In this document: piece by piece, positions 1 through 9,049 of the stretch
Numbering within the stretch: position 1 is the first letter of the stretch
How the letters are laid out: the number at the start of each line of letters is the position of its first letter
Source: Candidatus Dechloromonas phosphorivorans
GTDB taxonomy: Bacteria > Pseudomonadota > Gammaproteobacteria > Burkholderiales > Rhodocyclaceae
NCBI GenBank assembly: GCA_016721185.1
Contig: JADKIP010000014.1
Coordinates: 434,001 to 498,000 of the forward strand
Reading direction: 5' to 3'
Length of the DNA: 64,000 nucleotides
Position numbers and translations under genes: made by a program
Notes under the pieces: model-generated
The model's database searches: none
Seen by the model: the letters and a program-made list of their open reading frames with translations, nothing else
What the model was told of the DNA's origin: nothing

Positions 1-2616
1 TCACTGGCGATACACCGCGCTTTGCGACGATGCCGAAAGTGATCGGCGGCCGTTACGGGCTGGGTTCCAAGGAATTCAATCCGGCAATGATTTTTAGCGT
101 TTTTTCGACGTTGACCGCAGCATTCAAGAAAACCTCTGACGGGACAGCAAAGCCGAAACGCTGCTTCACAGTGGGCATCAACGACGATCTGACCGGCCTG
201 TCGCTGCCCTACGACGCCGCTTTCCGAACCGATGCGGCGCACGACACTTTCGCTGCCGTCTTCTATGGTCTCGGCTCCGATGGCACGGTGTCGGCCAACA
301 AGAATTCGATCAAGATCATCGGCGACGAGACCGATCTTTTCGTGCAGGGCTATTTCGTTTACGACTCGAAGAAATCGGGGGCGATGACCGTTTCGCATCT
401 GCGTTTTGGGCCGAAGCCGATCCGCTCGGCTTACCTGACGGGCGAGGGCGACGCCAAGTTCATCGCCTGCCACCAGCCGTTGTTCCTCGAAACTCACGAC
501 CTGCTGGTGCACGCCGCGCCGGGCGCGGTTTTTCTGCTCAATACCCACCTTTCGCCTGAGTTGGTGTGGGCCGCTTTGCCGCCGGCCATGCAGCGCCGGA
601 TGGTGGAAAAGATCGTTTTGCCGTCATCGACGCCTATCAGGTCGCCCTCGAATCCGACATGGGGCGACGGATCACGGTAATGCAGGCCTGTTTCTTCGCC
701 ATTTCCGGCATCCTGCCGGCGGACGATGCGATTGCCGCGATCAAGCATGCCGTGGAAAAAACTTATGGTCGCAAGGGTCGGCGCATCGCCGAACTGAATT
801 ACCGCGCCATCGATAAAACGCTGGCTTGCCTGCATAAAGTGGTGATGCCGGAGACTGCTTCCAATGAGATTATTATTCAGCCGATTACCTCCCCACAGGT
901 CACCGACTTTGTCCGCAAGTTGACCCTGCCGATGATCGCCGGCAAGGGCGATACGCTGCCGGTTTCGCTGTTTCCGGCCGATGGTTCGTGGCCGCTCGGC
1001 ACCGCCAAATATGAAAAACGCAACCTGGCCTTGCAGATTCCGGTGCTCGAAACCGACCTGTGCACGCAATGCGGTAAGTGCGTTTTTGTTTGCCCGCATT
1101 CGGCCATCCGCGCCAAGATCTTCCCGGCTGAACTGGCCGAAAATGCGCCGCCGACCTTCAAGCATGTGCCGCCGCGCAGCAAGGATTACCCGGCCGGCTG
1201 GCACATGAGCTATCAGGTGGCACCGGAGGATTGCACCGGCTGCACGCTGTGCGTCGAGGTCTGCCCGATTCGCGACAAAACCAATGTCTCGCGCAAGGCG
1301 CTGAACATGGCCGAGCAGCCGCCACTAAGGGCGCAGGAAGCGGAGAATTGGGCGTTCTTCACCAAGCTACCGGACTACAACCGCAGCGTCGTCAAGCGCA
1401 CGACGATTCCCGGTTCGATGTTGCTGCAGCCACTTTTCGAGTTCTCCGGCGCCTGTGTCGGCTGCGGTGAAACGCCTTATATCAAACTGGCGACGCAGTT
1501 GTTCGGCGACCGCATGATGGTGGCCAATGCCACCGGCTGTTCCTCGATCTATGGTGGCAATCTGCCGACCACGCCGTACACGACCAACGCTGAGGGCAGG
1601 GGGCCGGCCTGGAATAATTCGCTGTTCGAGGACAACGCCGAATTCGGCCTCGGCATGCGTCTGGCTACCGACAAACTGGCCGATGCCGCCCGCACGCAAT
1701 TGCATGCGATGGCGCTGGAAGTCGGTGACGATCTGATCGAATCCCTGCTCAACGCCGACCAGCGTAGTGAAGCCGGTATTCACGAACAGCGCGAGCGGGT
1801 AGCGATTCTGCTCGCCAAGCTGGCGCACATCGCGACGCCACAGGCCGAACAACTCGCAGCAATTGCCGAATACCTGATTCGGCGCAGCGTGTGGATTATC
1901 GGCGGCGACGGCTGGGCTTACGACATCGGCTTCGGCGGTCTCGACCACGTATTGTCTTCCGGTGAGGACGTCAATATTCTGGTGCTTGATACCGAGGTTT
2001 ACTCGAACACCGGCGGTCAGAACTCGAAGGCCACGCCACGCGGCGCGGTCGCCAAGTTTGCCGCCGGTGGCCAGCCGAATCGTAAGAAGGATCTGGCGCG
2101 CATTGCGATGGATTACGAAAATGTCTTCGTCGCCAAGGTGGCCTCGGCGCCAAGGATACGCACACGCTGAAGGCCTTCCTCGATGCCGAAAGCTATCCCG
2201 GCGTTTCGATCATCATCGCCTACAGCCCATGTATCGCGCATGGCGTCGATATGTCGCACAACCACAGCCAGCAGGATCTGGCGGTGAAGTCCGGCCACTG
2301 GCCCCTGTTGCGCTACGACCCGCGCCTGCGCGAGCAGGGCAAGCACCCAATGTCGGTCGATAGCCCGGCGCCGAGCATTCCCTTCCGCGATTTCGCCCGC
2401 AACGAAGCGCGCTTCACCGTGCTTGAACGGCAGAATCCGGAAGCCGCCGAGCGCTTCATGGTGCAGGCCGAAAAAGACGCCCGCCTGCGCCATCAGGAAT
2501 ATCTCGAACTCGCTGAAATGGCCGTCCCGGAAGTGGTCATTGCGGAAAAAGACCGCGAGGCTGCCGAACTGAGCGCCGAGCAGAGTGCCAAAATCAAGGA
2601 GACCCCCAATGCTTGA
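1..2616 (+). CDS. nifJ: Pyruvate:ferredoxin (flavodoxin) oxidoreductase, 3' part, two frameshifts
   Basis: Oxidises pyruvate to acetyl-CoA and CO2 and passes electrons to ferredoxin or flavodoxin in the cytoplasm. The gene enters from the left edge and about 870 codons are present, so the N-terminal quarter of this roughly 1,180-residue family is missing. Two ferredoxin-type clusters are visible, CTQCGKC near 1061 and CTGCTLC near 1232. They are followed by the thiamine diphosphate domain, with CVGCGE near 1450 and YSNTGGQNSKATPRG near 2000. The frame changes twice. At the A-run 607-610 one more A restores VEKDRFAVIDAYQV, and at the C-pair 2142-2143 one more C restores VALGAKDTHTLKAF. Both are one-base homopolymer contractions and are probably sequence errors, although a real pseudogene cannot be excluded. 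The stop overlaps the next start by 8 bases, which implies co-transcription. Confidence 0.93.
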
Positions 2617-3619
2617 TCTCTCGACCAATTATCTTGGCCTGGCGCTGAAAAATCCGCTGGTGCCATCCTCGACGCCGCTCAGTCACAACATCGACTCGGT
2701 GTTGCATTTGGAAGATGCGGGTGCCGCCGCCATCGTCATGCACTCGCTGTTTGAAGAAGATGTCCGTAACGACGAACGGATGATCGACCGCTTTCTGGTC
2801 AATCCCAATGTGTTCGGTGAAGCGACCGGGCACCTGCCGTTCGGGGACGATTACCAGAGCAAGCTCGACGGCTATCTGGAAAATATCCAGCAACTGAAAT
2901 CGCGGCTGGGTATCCCGGTAATTGCCAGTCTGAACGGTTCCTCACTGAGCGGCTGGGTCGAATTGGGCAAGGAAATGCAGGCAGCCGGCGCCGATGCGCT
3001 GGAGCTCAACGCCTGGTTCATGCCCGGTGATCCGAAAGTCAGCGGCGCCGCACTGGAAGAAAACTACCTGGCCCTGCTGCGTGAGTTGAAAGCTGCGGTC
3101 AACCTCCCAATCAGCATGAAATTGTCGCCCTTCTTTTCCTCGCTGCCGCATTTCGTGCAGCAGGCCGAAATTGCCGGGGCGGCCGGAGTTTCGCTTTTCA
3201 ACCGCTTCTTTCAGCCGGATATCGACCTGGAAACCCTGCGCGTCGTCGATCGCGTCCAGCTCTCCAGTTCGGCCGACACGCTGCTTACCATGCGCTGGAT
3301 CGCCATTCTGCGTGGTCGTACGGCCTTGACGCTAGCCGCCACCGGCGGCGTGCATACGGCGGAAGACGCCCTGAAAATGCTGCTCGCCGGCGCCGATGCC
3401 GTGCATCTGGCCAGCGCGGTTTTGCTGCATGGTCCACAGGTATTGAAAGAAGTCCTGAACGGTATCGAGGGCTGGATGGAAGCACGGGAATACGCTTCGG
3501 TCGCGCAGCTCAAAGGCTCGATGAGCCAGCAAAACCTGCCCGATCCCAGTGCCTTCGCCCGGGCTGCCTACTTGAATGCACTGAATTCCTTCACCCCGCC
3601 GCCGGGTGTTCGCTACTAA
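2609..3619 (+). CDS. Dihydroorotate dehydrogenase-like flavoprotein
   Basis: A 336-residue TIM-barrel protein of the dihydroorotate dehydrogenase/PreA superfamily. It opens with the usual LSTNYLGLALKNPLVPSSTPL. ATG 2609 is preferred over upstream in-frame codons because AAGGAG lies just ahead and the protein then begins at the conserved MLDLSTNY. FMN-barrel features are visible: a KLSPFFS strand, an AAGVSLFNRF segment, and GGVHTAEDALKMLLAGADAV near residue 255 for phosphate binding. I do not see the class-defining catalytic Cys or Ser context of true PyrD, so pyrimidine synthesis is not assumed. Its overlap with nifJ suggests a redox role coupled to pyruvate oxidation. The substrate is unknown. 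Confidence 0.85.
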   Translation: MLDLSTNYLGLALKNPLVPSSTPLSHNIDSVLHLEDAGAAAIVMHSLFEEDVRNDERMIDRFLVNPNVFGEATGHLPFGDDYQSKLDGYLENIQQLKSRLGIPVIASLNGSSLSGWVELGKEMQAAGADALELNAWFMPGDPKVSGAALEENYLALLRELKAAVNLPISMKLSPFFSSLPHFVQQAEIAGAAGVSLFNRFFQPDIDLETLRVVDRVQLSSSADTLLTMRWIAILRGRTALTLAATGGVHTAEDALKMLLAGADAVHLASAVLLHGPQVLKEVLNGIEGWMEAREYASVAQLKGSMSQQNLPDPSAFARAAYLNALNSFTPPPGVRY

Positions 3620-3646
3620 GCTGCTGCTCAGCCTTTCTTCTGCCAA

Positions 3647-3671
3647 GGCTGGCGGTCAACCGCCGCCAGCC
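3647..3671 (+). terminator. Possible weak hairpin terminator after nifJ pair
   Basis: A 9-bp perfect stem (GGCTGGCGG with CCGCCAGCC) lies 28 bases after the preceding stop codon. It has no U-tract, so it may only be an mRNA 3'-end hairpin or a chance palindrome. Confidence 0.3.
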
Positions 3672-3739
3672 GCCTGAATGTGAAGCCCGCTTCCAATGAA
3701 TAAATCGCTTATGCCGGTTCGTTGCCGGCTTATTTGCCT

Positions 3740-4660
3740 ATGATCGTTCGCCCGCATCTGCATTGGTTTCGTCTGCTGTTTGTCTGGCGGGGATCGGTTC
3801 TGCCCTACATCGCCGCCCGCCTTGTTCTCGTTCTGGCGGTTTCCGTCATTAGTGTGGCGTGTCGGGACTGGTGGCTGAGCGCACATGGCGACTCATCGCT
3901 ATCGATTCCGCCCTTTACCCTGATGGGCGTTTCGCTGGCCATCTTCCTCGGCTTTCGCAATTCAGTCAGTTACGAGCGCTATTGGGAGGCCCGCAAACAA
4001 TGGGGCGCGCTACTCATCGCGGCACGGGCGCTGACCCGGCAGGTTGCCAGCTTTGCAGCCAATGATCGAGTCTTGCAAAAGTATGTCGTGCGTACGCTGG
4101 CCGCCTTCGCCTATGCCCTGAAGCACCAGTTGCGGGCGACCGATCCGCAGGCGGACCTGGCCTGTCGCCTCAATGCGCCGGCGCTCGAACGGGCTGGCAA
4201 AGCGCGTTGCGTGTCGTCCGTCATCCTGCTCGGACTGGCGCAGCGCCTTGCCGCTGAACAAAAAGCCGGCGCCTTCAGCGAATGGCAATTGCAATCGATG
4301 GACCGCAACCTCAACCTGCTGACCGAAGCCGGTGGCGCCTGCGAGCGGATTGCCAATACGCCGATTCCCTACACTTATCGGGTGCTGATGAACCGGACGG
4401 TGATGATTTATTGCCTGCTGCTCCCGGTCGGCCTGAGCAGCACAATCGGCTGGCTAACGCCGCTGGTAGCGACCTTCGTGGCCTATACGTTTCTGGCCTT
4501 GGATGTCATCGGTGAGCAGATCGAAGAGCCGTTTGGAACAGAGCCGAATGACTTGGCGCTCGCCGCAATGTGTCATGGCATTGAGGTCTCGATTTGCGAA
4601 ATGGTTGAAGAGATGCCGCTCAGTCAGCCACCCGAGGCAAAGAATTACGTCCTTAGCTGA
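3740..4660 (+). CDS. Bestrophin-family (UPF0187) anion channel-like membrane protein
   Basis: A 306-residue inner-membrane protein of the bacterial bestrophin/YneE family, whose characterised members form pentameric ion channels. Family features in order are the N-terminal MIVRPHLHWFRLLFVWRGSVLP, a hydrophobic segment near residues 26-42, PFTLMGVSLAIFLGFRNSVSYERYWEARKQWG near residues 59-90, and a later hydrophobic pair around VMIYCLLLPVGLSS. ATG 3740 is chosen because family members start at MIVRP; a TTG 18 bases upstream is in frame but less likely. The 3' end overlaps the convergent PEP-CTERM gene by 16 bases. The transported ion is not evident from the sequence. Confidence 0.88.
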   Translation: MIVRPHLHWFRLLFVWRGSVLPYIAARLVLVLAVSVISVACRDWWLSAHGDSSLSIPPFTLMGVSLAIFLGFRNSVSYERYWEARKQWGALLIAARALTRQVASFAANDRVLQKYVVRTLAAFAYALKHQLRATDPQADLACRLNAPALERAGKARCVSSVILLGLAQRLAAEQKAGAFSEWQLQSMDRNLNLLTEAGGACERIANTPIPYTYRVLMNRTVMIYCLLLPVGLSSTIGWLTPLVATFVAYTFLALDVIGEQIEEPFGTEPNDLALAAMCHGIEVSICEMVEEMPLSQPPEAKNYVLS

Positions 4661-5526
4661 AGTACGGTAGCTGGTCTGTCTGCCCCGTTCCCACATCTGC
4701 GCCGACGCACCAATTTCAGTCCGATTAAAGAGATACCTAGTAGCGCGAGGATCGAGGGCTCAGGCACCGAAATTCTGACGGCAGGCTCGGCATAAATAAA
4801 ATCATCCATTGCGACCACGTCGTCATTTGGATTCTCCAACAACCCGTTGGCAAGTATTTTGTTTTGGCCCGCCGTGATCCGCACCCGGCTGATTGCACCA
4901 TCGGTCACCGTTGCGCCGAGAAATCCCAATCCCATATTGCCGGTTGTTAAAGCATAGTGAGAGTAGATCAGGGTATCCATGGCATCGAAGAACTCAAGCT
5001 TGGTTTGGCCCGCAACCTCGATATCAGTAAAAATCAGTCCGAAGGCGGTGGTTGTTGCTGCGGTGGACGTGCCAGGCAGGCGAAAAAACACATCCGTGAT
5101 GTTGCTGTTGATGGCGGTAAAGAGACGCTGCGCGCTAAACGTGTTGAAGTCACTTGAAAAGCCGAAATTTATGGCTTGCGCGCCTGCGTTGGCGCTAACC
5201 ATGAAGCCGCTGCCGGGCGTACCAAACACCACGCCACGGGGCGAGTTTACGTTAAAGAAGTCGGCAGGCAAGGCAGTTGGGTCGGCCAGACTATTGGGTA
5301 CGCCATCCCAGTTGATCTCGCGGCGGAGCCCTCCAAAGGAACCATTTGCGCCAGCAGTGGTGCCACCGCCGATAGCCGCGCGAAAAGCGTCACGCGTGGC
5401 CGTAAGTCCCGCAGCGGTATCGCTGACACCTTCATAGGTCACAAAACTCGGCATGGCCCAAGCAGCAGGAGCCAACAAGATTGCAGCCAATACATAGAAA
5501 TTTCTGGTGAATTTGGTCAGTAGCAT
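4645..5526 (-). CDS. PEP-CTERM sorting-domain exported protein
   Basis: A 293-residue secreted protein. The N-terminus is a Sec signal peptide (MLLTKFTRNFYVLAAILLAP, cleavage probably after AWA near residue 24). The C-terminus carries VPEPSILALLGISLIGLKL followed by RRRR, the PEP-CTERM tripartite signal recognised by exosortase (EpsH/XrtA type). The middle is rich in Gly, Ala, Thr and Asn, contains no Cys, and is typical of surface or matrix proteins whose function cannot be read from sequence. After the basic cluster there is an unusual tail of about 17 residues (CGNGADRPATVLQLRT), where most family members stop almost at once; the tail overlaps the bestrophin gene. The start codon lies 59 bp from an IS256-family insertion, which probably separates the gene from its native upstream control region. 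Confidence 0.88.
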   Translation of the reverse strand: MLLTKFTRNFYVLAAILLAPAAWAMPSFVTYEGVSDTAAGLTATRDAFRAAIGGGTTAGANGSFGGLRREINWDGVPNSLADPTALPADFFNVNSPRGVVFGTPGSGFMVSANAGAQAINFGFSSDFNTFSAQRLFTAINSNITDVFFRLPGTSTAATTTAFGLIFTDIEVAGQTKLEFFDAMDTLIYSHYALTTGNMGLGFLGATVTDGAISRVRITAGQNKILANGLLENPNDDVVAMDDFIYAEPAVRISVPEPSILALLGISLIGLKLVRRRRCGNGADRPATVLQLRT

Positions 5527-5575
5527 GTTGGATATCCCTTGTCGGGTTTAGGGGGGCGCTGAGTGAATTACTAGG

Positions 5576-5584
5576 AAACTACAG
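5576..5584. repeat. Target-site duplication, left copy (AAACTACAG)
   Basis: The 9-bp AAACTACAG directly abuts the left end of the insertion sequence and is repeated exactly at 6998-7006. This is the 8-9 bp duplication expected of IS256-family transposition. Confidence 0.8.
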
Positions 5585-6997
5585 TTAGTGCAACATCCGT
5601 TCTGTAAATTCTGTGGCTGTTGGTTTTGCGCGGCTGTGCTGGCCGGAGCGATGAGGGCGCGTAGCGCCCGAAGCGCGGAGGACGGCACAGCCGCGCGGCG
5701 AAACACCGACAGGCCATTCCCGCAGGCGATTTCTTCGGGGCATTCTTATCCCTACCCAAGAAGGAATCGACAGCATGGCACAACGCGTAGAACATCACCC
5801 TCTGGATGCTGCTTTTGCGGCGCTCCTGAACAACGGTCTGGATGGCGCCGGCGAGGCGCTGCGCATCCTGGTCAACGAAGCGAGCCGGATCGAACGCAAC
5901 CACTTTCTCAATGCCCAGCCCCATGAACGCACCGCCGAACGCACCGATTACGCCAATGGCTTCAAGCCCAAAACGATGATGACCCGCGTCGGCGAACTGA
6001 CCTTTGACGTCCCCCAGGTGCGCGGCGGCGGCTTCTATCCCAGCGCCCTGGAGAAGGGATCGCGCACCGAGCAGGCCCTCAATATCGCCTTGGCCGAAAT
6101 GTATGTGCAGGGCGTTTCCACCCGCAAGGTGATCACCGTTCTGCAAGCGCTGCTCGGGCCGAGGTGTCGATCTCGTCGACGCAGGTCAGTCGCGCGGCCG
6201 AACAGCTGGACGCCGGCCTGGCCGTCTGGCGTGAGCGGCCGCTCGATGAAACGCCTTATGTCTTTCTCGATGCCCGTTACGAGCGGGTGCGCGAAGGCGG
6301 CCAACTGGTCGACTGTGCCGTGCTGGTGGCGGTCGGCATCACGCAGAGCGGCCATCGCCGGGTGCTTGGGGTGTCGGTCGCCTTGTCTGAAGCCGAAGTG
6401 CATTGGCGGGCTTTCCTCGATAGCTTGGTGCGACGCGGACTCAAGGGCGTCAAGATGATCATTTCCGATGCGCATGCCGGACTCAATGCGGCACGCCGCG
6501 CGACCTTGCCCAGCGTGCCTTGGCAACGCTGCCAGTTCCACTTGCAGCAGAACGCCCAGTCGTATGTGACGCGCCTTGATCAGCGCAAACCCGTGGCGCA
6601 GCGGATTCGGGCCATCTTCAATGCACCGGATGGCACCGAGGCCGAGCGCCTCTTGCGACAGGCTATCGACGACTGGCGCACCGAGGCGCCCAAACTCGCT
6701 CAGTGGGCCGAAGAAAACCTGCCCGAGGGCTTCGCCACATTCGCCTTGCCGATGGCTCAGCGCGTCCGGCTGCGCACCACCAACGGCCTCGAACGCATTA
6801 ACCGCGAAATCAAACGTCGTACCCGGGTCGCTTCCATCTTCCCAAACACCGCTTCCTGCCTGCGCCTGGTTTCAGCTCTGCTGGCCGAATGCGACGAGGA
6901 CTGGATGACCGGGAAAATCTATCTCAACCTGAAAGACTGAGATTTCCATCCCGATGAACTCGCCTGAAAATTTTTACAGAAAAAAAGTTGCGCTGCC
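5585..6997 (+). mobile_element. IS256-family insertion sequence, about 1.4 kb
   Basis: The element is bounded by identical 9-bp AAACTACAG direct repeats and carries one transposase gene. Its ends form imperfect inverted repeats. The left end reads TTAGTGCAACATCCGTTCTG and continues TAAATT. The reverse complement of the right end reads GGCAGCGCAACTTTTTTTCT and continues GTAAAAATT. The blocks GCAAC and CTGTAAA are shared in register. Length and duplication size fit IS256 elements. It sits between the PEP-CTERM gene and an AT-rich patch. The single-base deletion in the transposase would inactivate the copy if it is real. Confidence 0.85.
5775..6940 (+). CDS. IS256-family (Mutator-type) transposase, frameshifted
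   Basis: A DDE transposase of about 389 residues when the frame is repaired, close to the usual family length. The N-terminal part starts MAQRVEHHPLDAAFAALLNN and includes the family signature around DYANGFKPKTMMTRVGEL and VPQVRGG. The C-terminal part has DARYERVREGG with the first catalytic Asp, ISDAHAGL with the second Asp, and the WQRCQFH motif typical of Mutator/IS256. The frame breaks at the C-pair 6159-6160; one additional C restores LLGPEVSISSTQV across the junction. It is the only gene of the element. The deletion may be a sequence error or true inactivation. Confidence 0.9.
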
Positions 6998-7006
6998 AAA
7001 CTACAG
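6998..7006. repeat. Target-site duplication, right copy (AAACTACAG)
   Basis: Exact second copy of the 9-bp duplication found at 5576-5584, immediately outside the right inverted repeat. Confidence 0.8.
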
Positions 7007-7220
7007 CTGGATCAGCTTGTTGATTACTGATATTTCAGTGCGGAGTGAAACGTATGGAAGCATAAGCAATTAGCGCTCCATTTTTATTTTGAAAATATTA
7101 TTATTAACTTTCAAGTTGTTAGGATTTGTCGGCCAATGAAACGGGGGAGCACTGTAAATTATTTCGACACTGAGCCAAGATGAAAAAGGCATTGTTGAGA
7201 AAGTTGATCATGGCCCACAC
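7007..7220. other. AT-rich stretch without a gene
   Basis: This piece is clearly richer in A and T than its surroundings, especially 7080-7130. It has stop codons in all frames and contains only very short ORFs, for example 42 codons from ATG 7180. With the ORF that follows it may be the remains of transferred DNA into which the insertion sequence landed. Confidence 0.4.
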
Positions 7221-7520
7221 GTGGAATGTGTTCGCCTCAATGCCCGAATTCCTTGTGCTCAGTTTAACTATTGGCCAGACCATGATTTCGTTTGGTCAGC
7301 TTCAATGAAATTGGGTGGTCAAGTTAACGCCGTTCCGAATTTATTAGCCCGGCGAAAGCTGGAAGCGATGCGAAATCAGGTTCGGAAGTTTCCGCCTGTG
7401 CAGAACGATAAAACAGATCCGGTCAGCGAATTTTGTGATCAGTTTCTCAAGCGCTTTGCCGCATCAGCGCAATATCCTTCAGCGGTGGCGCGCCGAACAC
7501 CCGGCGGTATTCGCGGCTGA
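7221..7520 (+). CDS. Hypothetical protein or gene remnant
   Basis: A 99-codon ORF from GTG 7221. The same frame is open back to 7158 but offers no ATG. The product has an ordinary soluble composition (RIPCAQFNYWPDHDFVW then MKLGGQVNAVPNLLARRKLE). Its last 74 bases lie antisense to the end of the AraC-type gene and read PSAVARRTPGG, so that part is probably read-through rather than coding. I recognise no family. It may be the C-terminal remnant of a gene that lost its 5' end, or spurious. Confidence 0.3.
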   Translation: MECVRLNARIPCAQFNYWPDHDFVWSASMKLGGQVNAVPNLLARRKLEAMRNQVRKFPPVQNDKTDPVSEFCDQFLKRFAASAQYPSAVARRTPGGIRG

Positions 7521-8373
7521 ATTGCGAGGGGCTTTCGTAGCCGACGCGGTGGCTGGCTGAGGCGGCGTCGAGTTGTTCGATCAACATTAGCCGGCGCGCT
7601 TCCTGCAGGCGCAGTGTCTTCTGGTATTGCAGCGGGCTCATCGAGGTCAGCGCCTTGAAATGGTGGTGCAGCGATGACTTGCTCATGCTGACCGCACCGG
7701 CCAGTTCGTCGATTGCCATCGGCTGGGTAAAGCGCTGATTGATCCACTGAATGGCCCGGGAAATCTGGTGGCTCTGGCTGCCCTTGATGGCGACATCGCG
7801 CAGGCGGCCGCCCTGTTCGCCACTGAGCAGGTGATAGAGCAATTCCTGTTCGATTAGCGGTGCCAATACCGGAATGGCCTCGGGCGTGGCGAGCAGGCGG
7901 GCGAGGCGGAGGGCGGCACCGAGAATTTCGGTCGTGACTTCGCTGATTGCCAGGCCACGCGAGACTGCTGCGGTCGACGGCAAAAAAGGCGGCATTTTGC
8001 TCATCAGTTCGCCGATCTGGCGTGCGTCGAGTTCAAGTGCCAGTCCGAGGTAGGGGGCTTCGGGGGAGGCTTCGGTGATTTGGGCAAGCAGCGGCAGATC
8101 AACCGAGGTGATCAGGTAATGCCGTTGGTCGTATTCGTAAACTTCATCAGCCAGCACAACGCGCTTTGTCCCCTGAACGAGCAGGGCGAAAAGTGATTTG
8201 ACGACGGCGCAGGCGGCGGCACTGGGCGAGGCGTGGCGGAAGAAGGTCAGACCGGGAATGGGCGTCGGGTGCGTGCCGTCCGTACTGCAATATTGTTCAA
8301 TGATGGCGGCGAGTTCTGCCCGCTGGCTGGTGATCTCCAAGGCCTGCCGGGAGTCCGAACTAATGGGGTTCAT
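7447..8373 (-). CDS. AraC-family transcriptional regulator
   Basis: A 308-residue regulator with an N-terminal AraC_N-type ligand domain, about residues 20-190. Two helix-turn-helix units follow at the C-terminus. The first is around MAIDELAGAVSMSKSSLHHH and the second around HRVGYESPSQFSREYRRVFG, the AraC signature. ATG 8373 is chosen because it has a GGAAC-like site upstream and gives the normal family length; the frame is open another 93 bases but that sequence is low-complexity. It is divergent from the molybdenum hydroxylase operon with about 200 bp between the starts, so control of that operon is a reasonable inference. The inducer may be the aldehyde or N-heterocycle substrate. Confidence 0.87.
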   Translation of the reverse strand: MNPISSDSRQALEITSQRAELAAIIEQYCSTDGTHPTPIPGLTFFRHASPSAAACAVVKSLFALLVQGTKRVVLADEVYEYDQRHYLITSVDLPLLAQITEASPEAPYLGLALELDARQIGELMSKMPPFLPSTAAVSRGLAISEVTTEILGAALRLARLLATPEAIPVLAPLIEQELLYHLLSGEQGGRLRDVAIKGSQSHQISRAIQWINQRFTQPMAIDELAGAVSMSKSSLHHHFKALTSMSPLQYQKTLRLQEARRLMLIEQLDAASASHRVGYESPSQFSREYRRVFGAPPLKDIALMRQSA

Positions 8374-8579
8374 GCCTGTTCCAATTGATATTTCAATGCA
8401 CGCCAGATTACCGGATTCACGGGATGGCGACGAGTGGCGAATGTGCCAGCGTGCACGATCAGGCAAGAAATTTGCAGTAAGTTGCTATCAATCGCCGGCC
8501 GCTGTCGGCCACACTTGATCGTCCAATATTGGCGGCGCAGACCGCCACCCCCACCCACCCGACCAACGGAGTCTGCCAA

Positions 8580-9038
8580 ATGATCAAACTCAACGTGAAT
8601 GGCAAGCCGCATCAACTCGATGTGGCGCCCGATACGCCCCTGCTCTGGGCGCTGCGTGACACCCTGCAAATGACGGGGACCAAATACGGCTGCGGCCAGG
8701 CGTTGTGCGGCGCCTGTACCGTGCATGTGGATGGCACGCCGATGCGCGCCTGCACGACGCCGGTGTCGGCGGTGGTCGGCCGCAAGATCACCACCATCGA
8801 GGCGATTGATGCCAATCATGTCGGCAAGGTGGTGCAGGAAGCCTGGCGCAAGCTGGATGTCGTCCAGTGCGGCTACTGTCAGTCCGGCCAGATCATGAGC
8901 GCCGTCGCGCTGCTCAGCCAGAACCGCAAGCCGAGCGACGCCGATATTGACGATGCGATGTCGGGCAATCTCTGCCGTTGCGCCACTTACGTGCGCGTTC
9001 GCGCTGCCATTCACGAAGCCGCCAAAGCGCTGGCCTGA
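8580..9038 (+). CDS. Molybdenum hydroxylase 2Fe-2S subunit (isoquinoline 1-oxidoreductase alpha-like)
   Basis: A 152-residue small subunit that carries electrons from the molybdenum centre. The first, plant-ferredoxin-type cluster is ligated by CGQALCGACTVHVDG and a later Cys near residue 60. The second, helical-domain cluster is ligated by CGYCQSGQIM near residue 100 and CRC near residue 137. ATG 8580 follows a GGAG-type site and gives the conserved start MIKLNVNGKPHQLDVAPDTP. There is no signal peptide, as expected for a subunit that rides through the Tat system with its partner. It is followed after 11 bases by the catalytic subunit gene. Confidence 0.92.
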   Translation: MIKLNVNGKPHQLDVAPDTPLLWALRDTLQMTGTKYGCGQALCGACTVHVDGTPMRACTTPVSAVVGRKITTIEAIDANHVGKVVQEAWRKLDVVQCGYCQSGQIMSAVALLSQNRKPSDADIDDAMSGNLCRCATYVRVRAAIHEAAKALA

Positions 9039-9049
9039 GGAGTCTGAAC

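Noticed and set aside
6159..6160. Programmed frameshifting of the transposase.
   Set aside because: IS256-family transposases are normally single-frame, and no slippery heptamer is present. A missing C, as in other genes of this window, is simpler.
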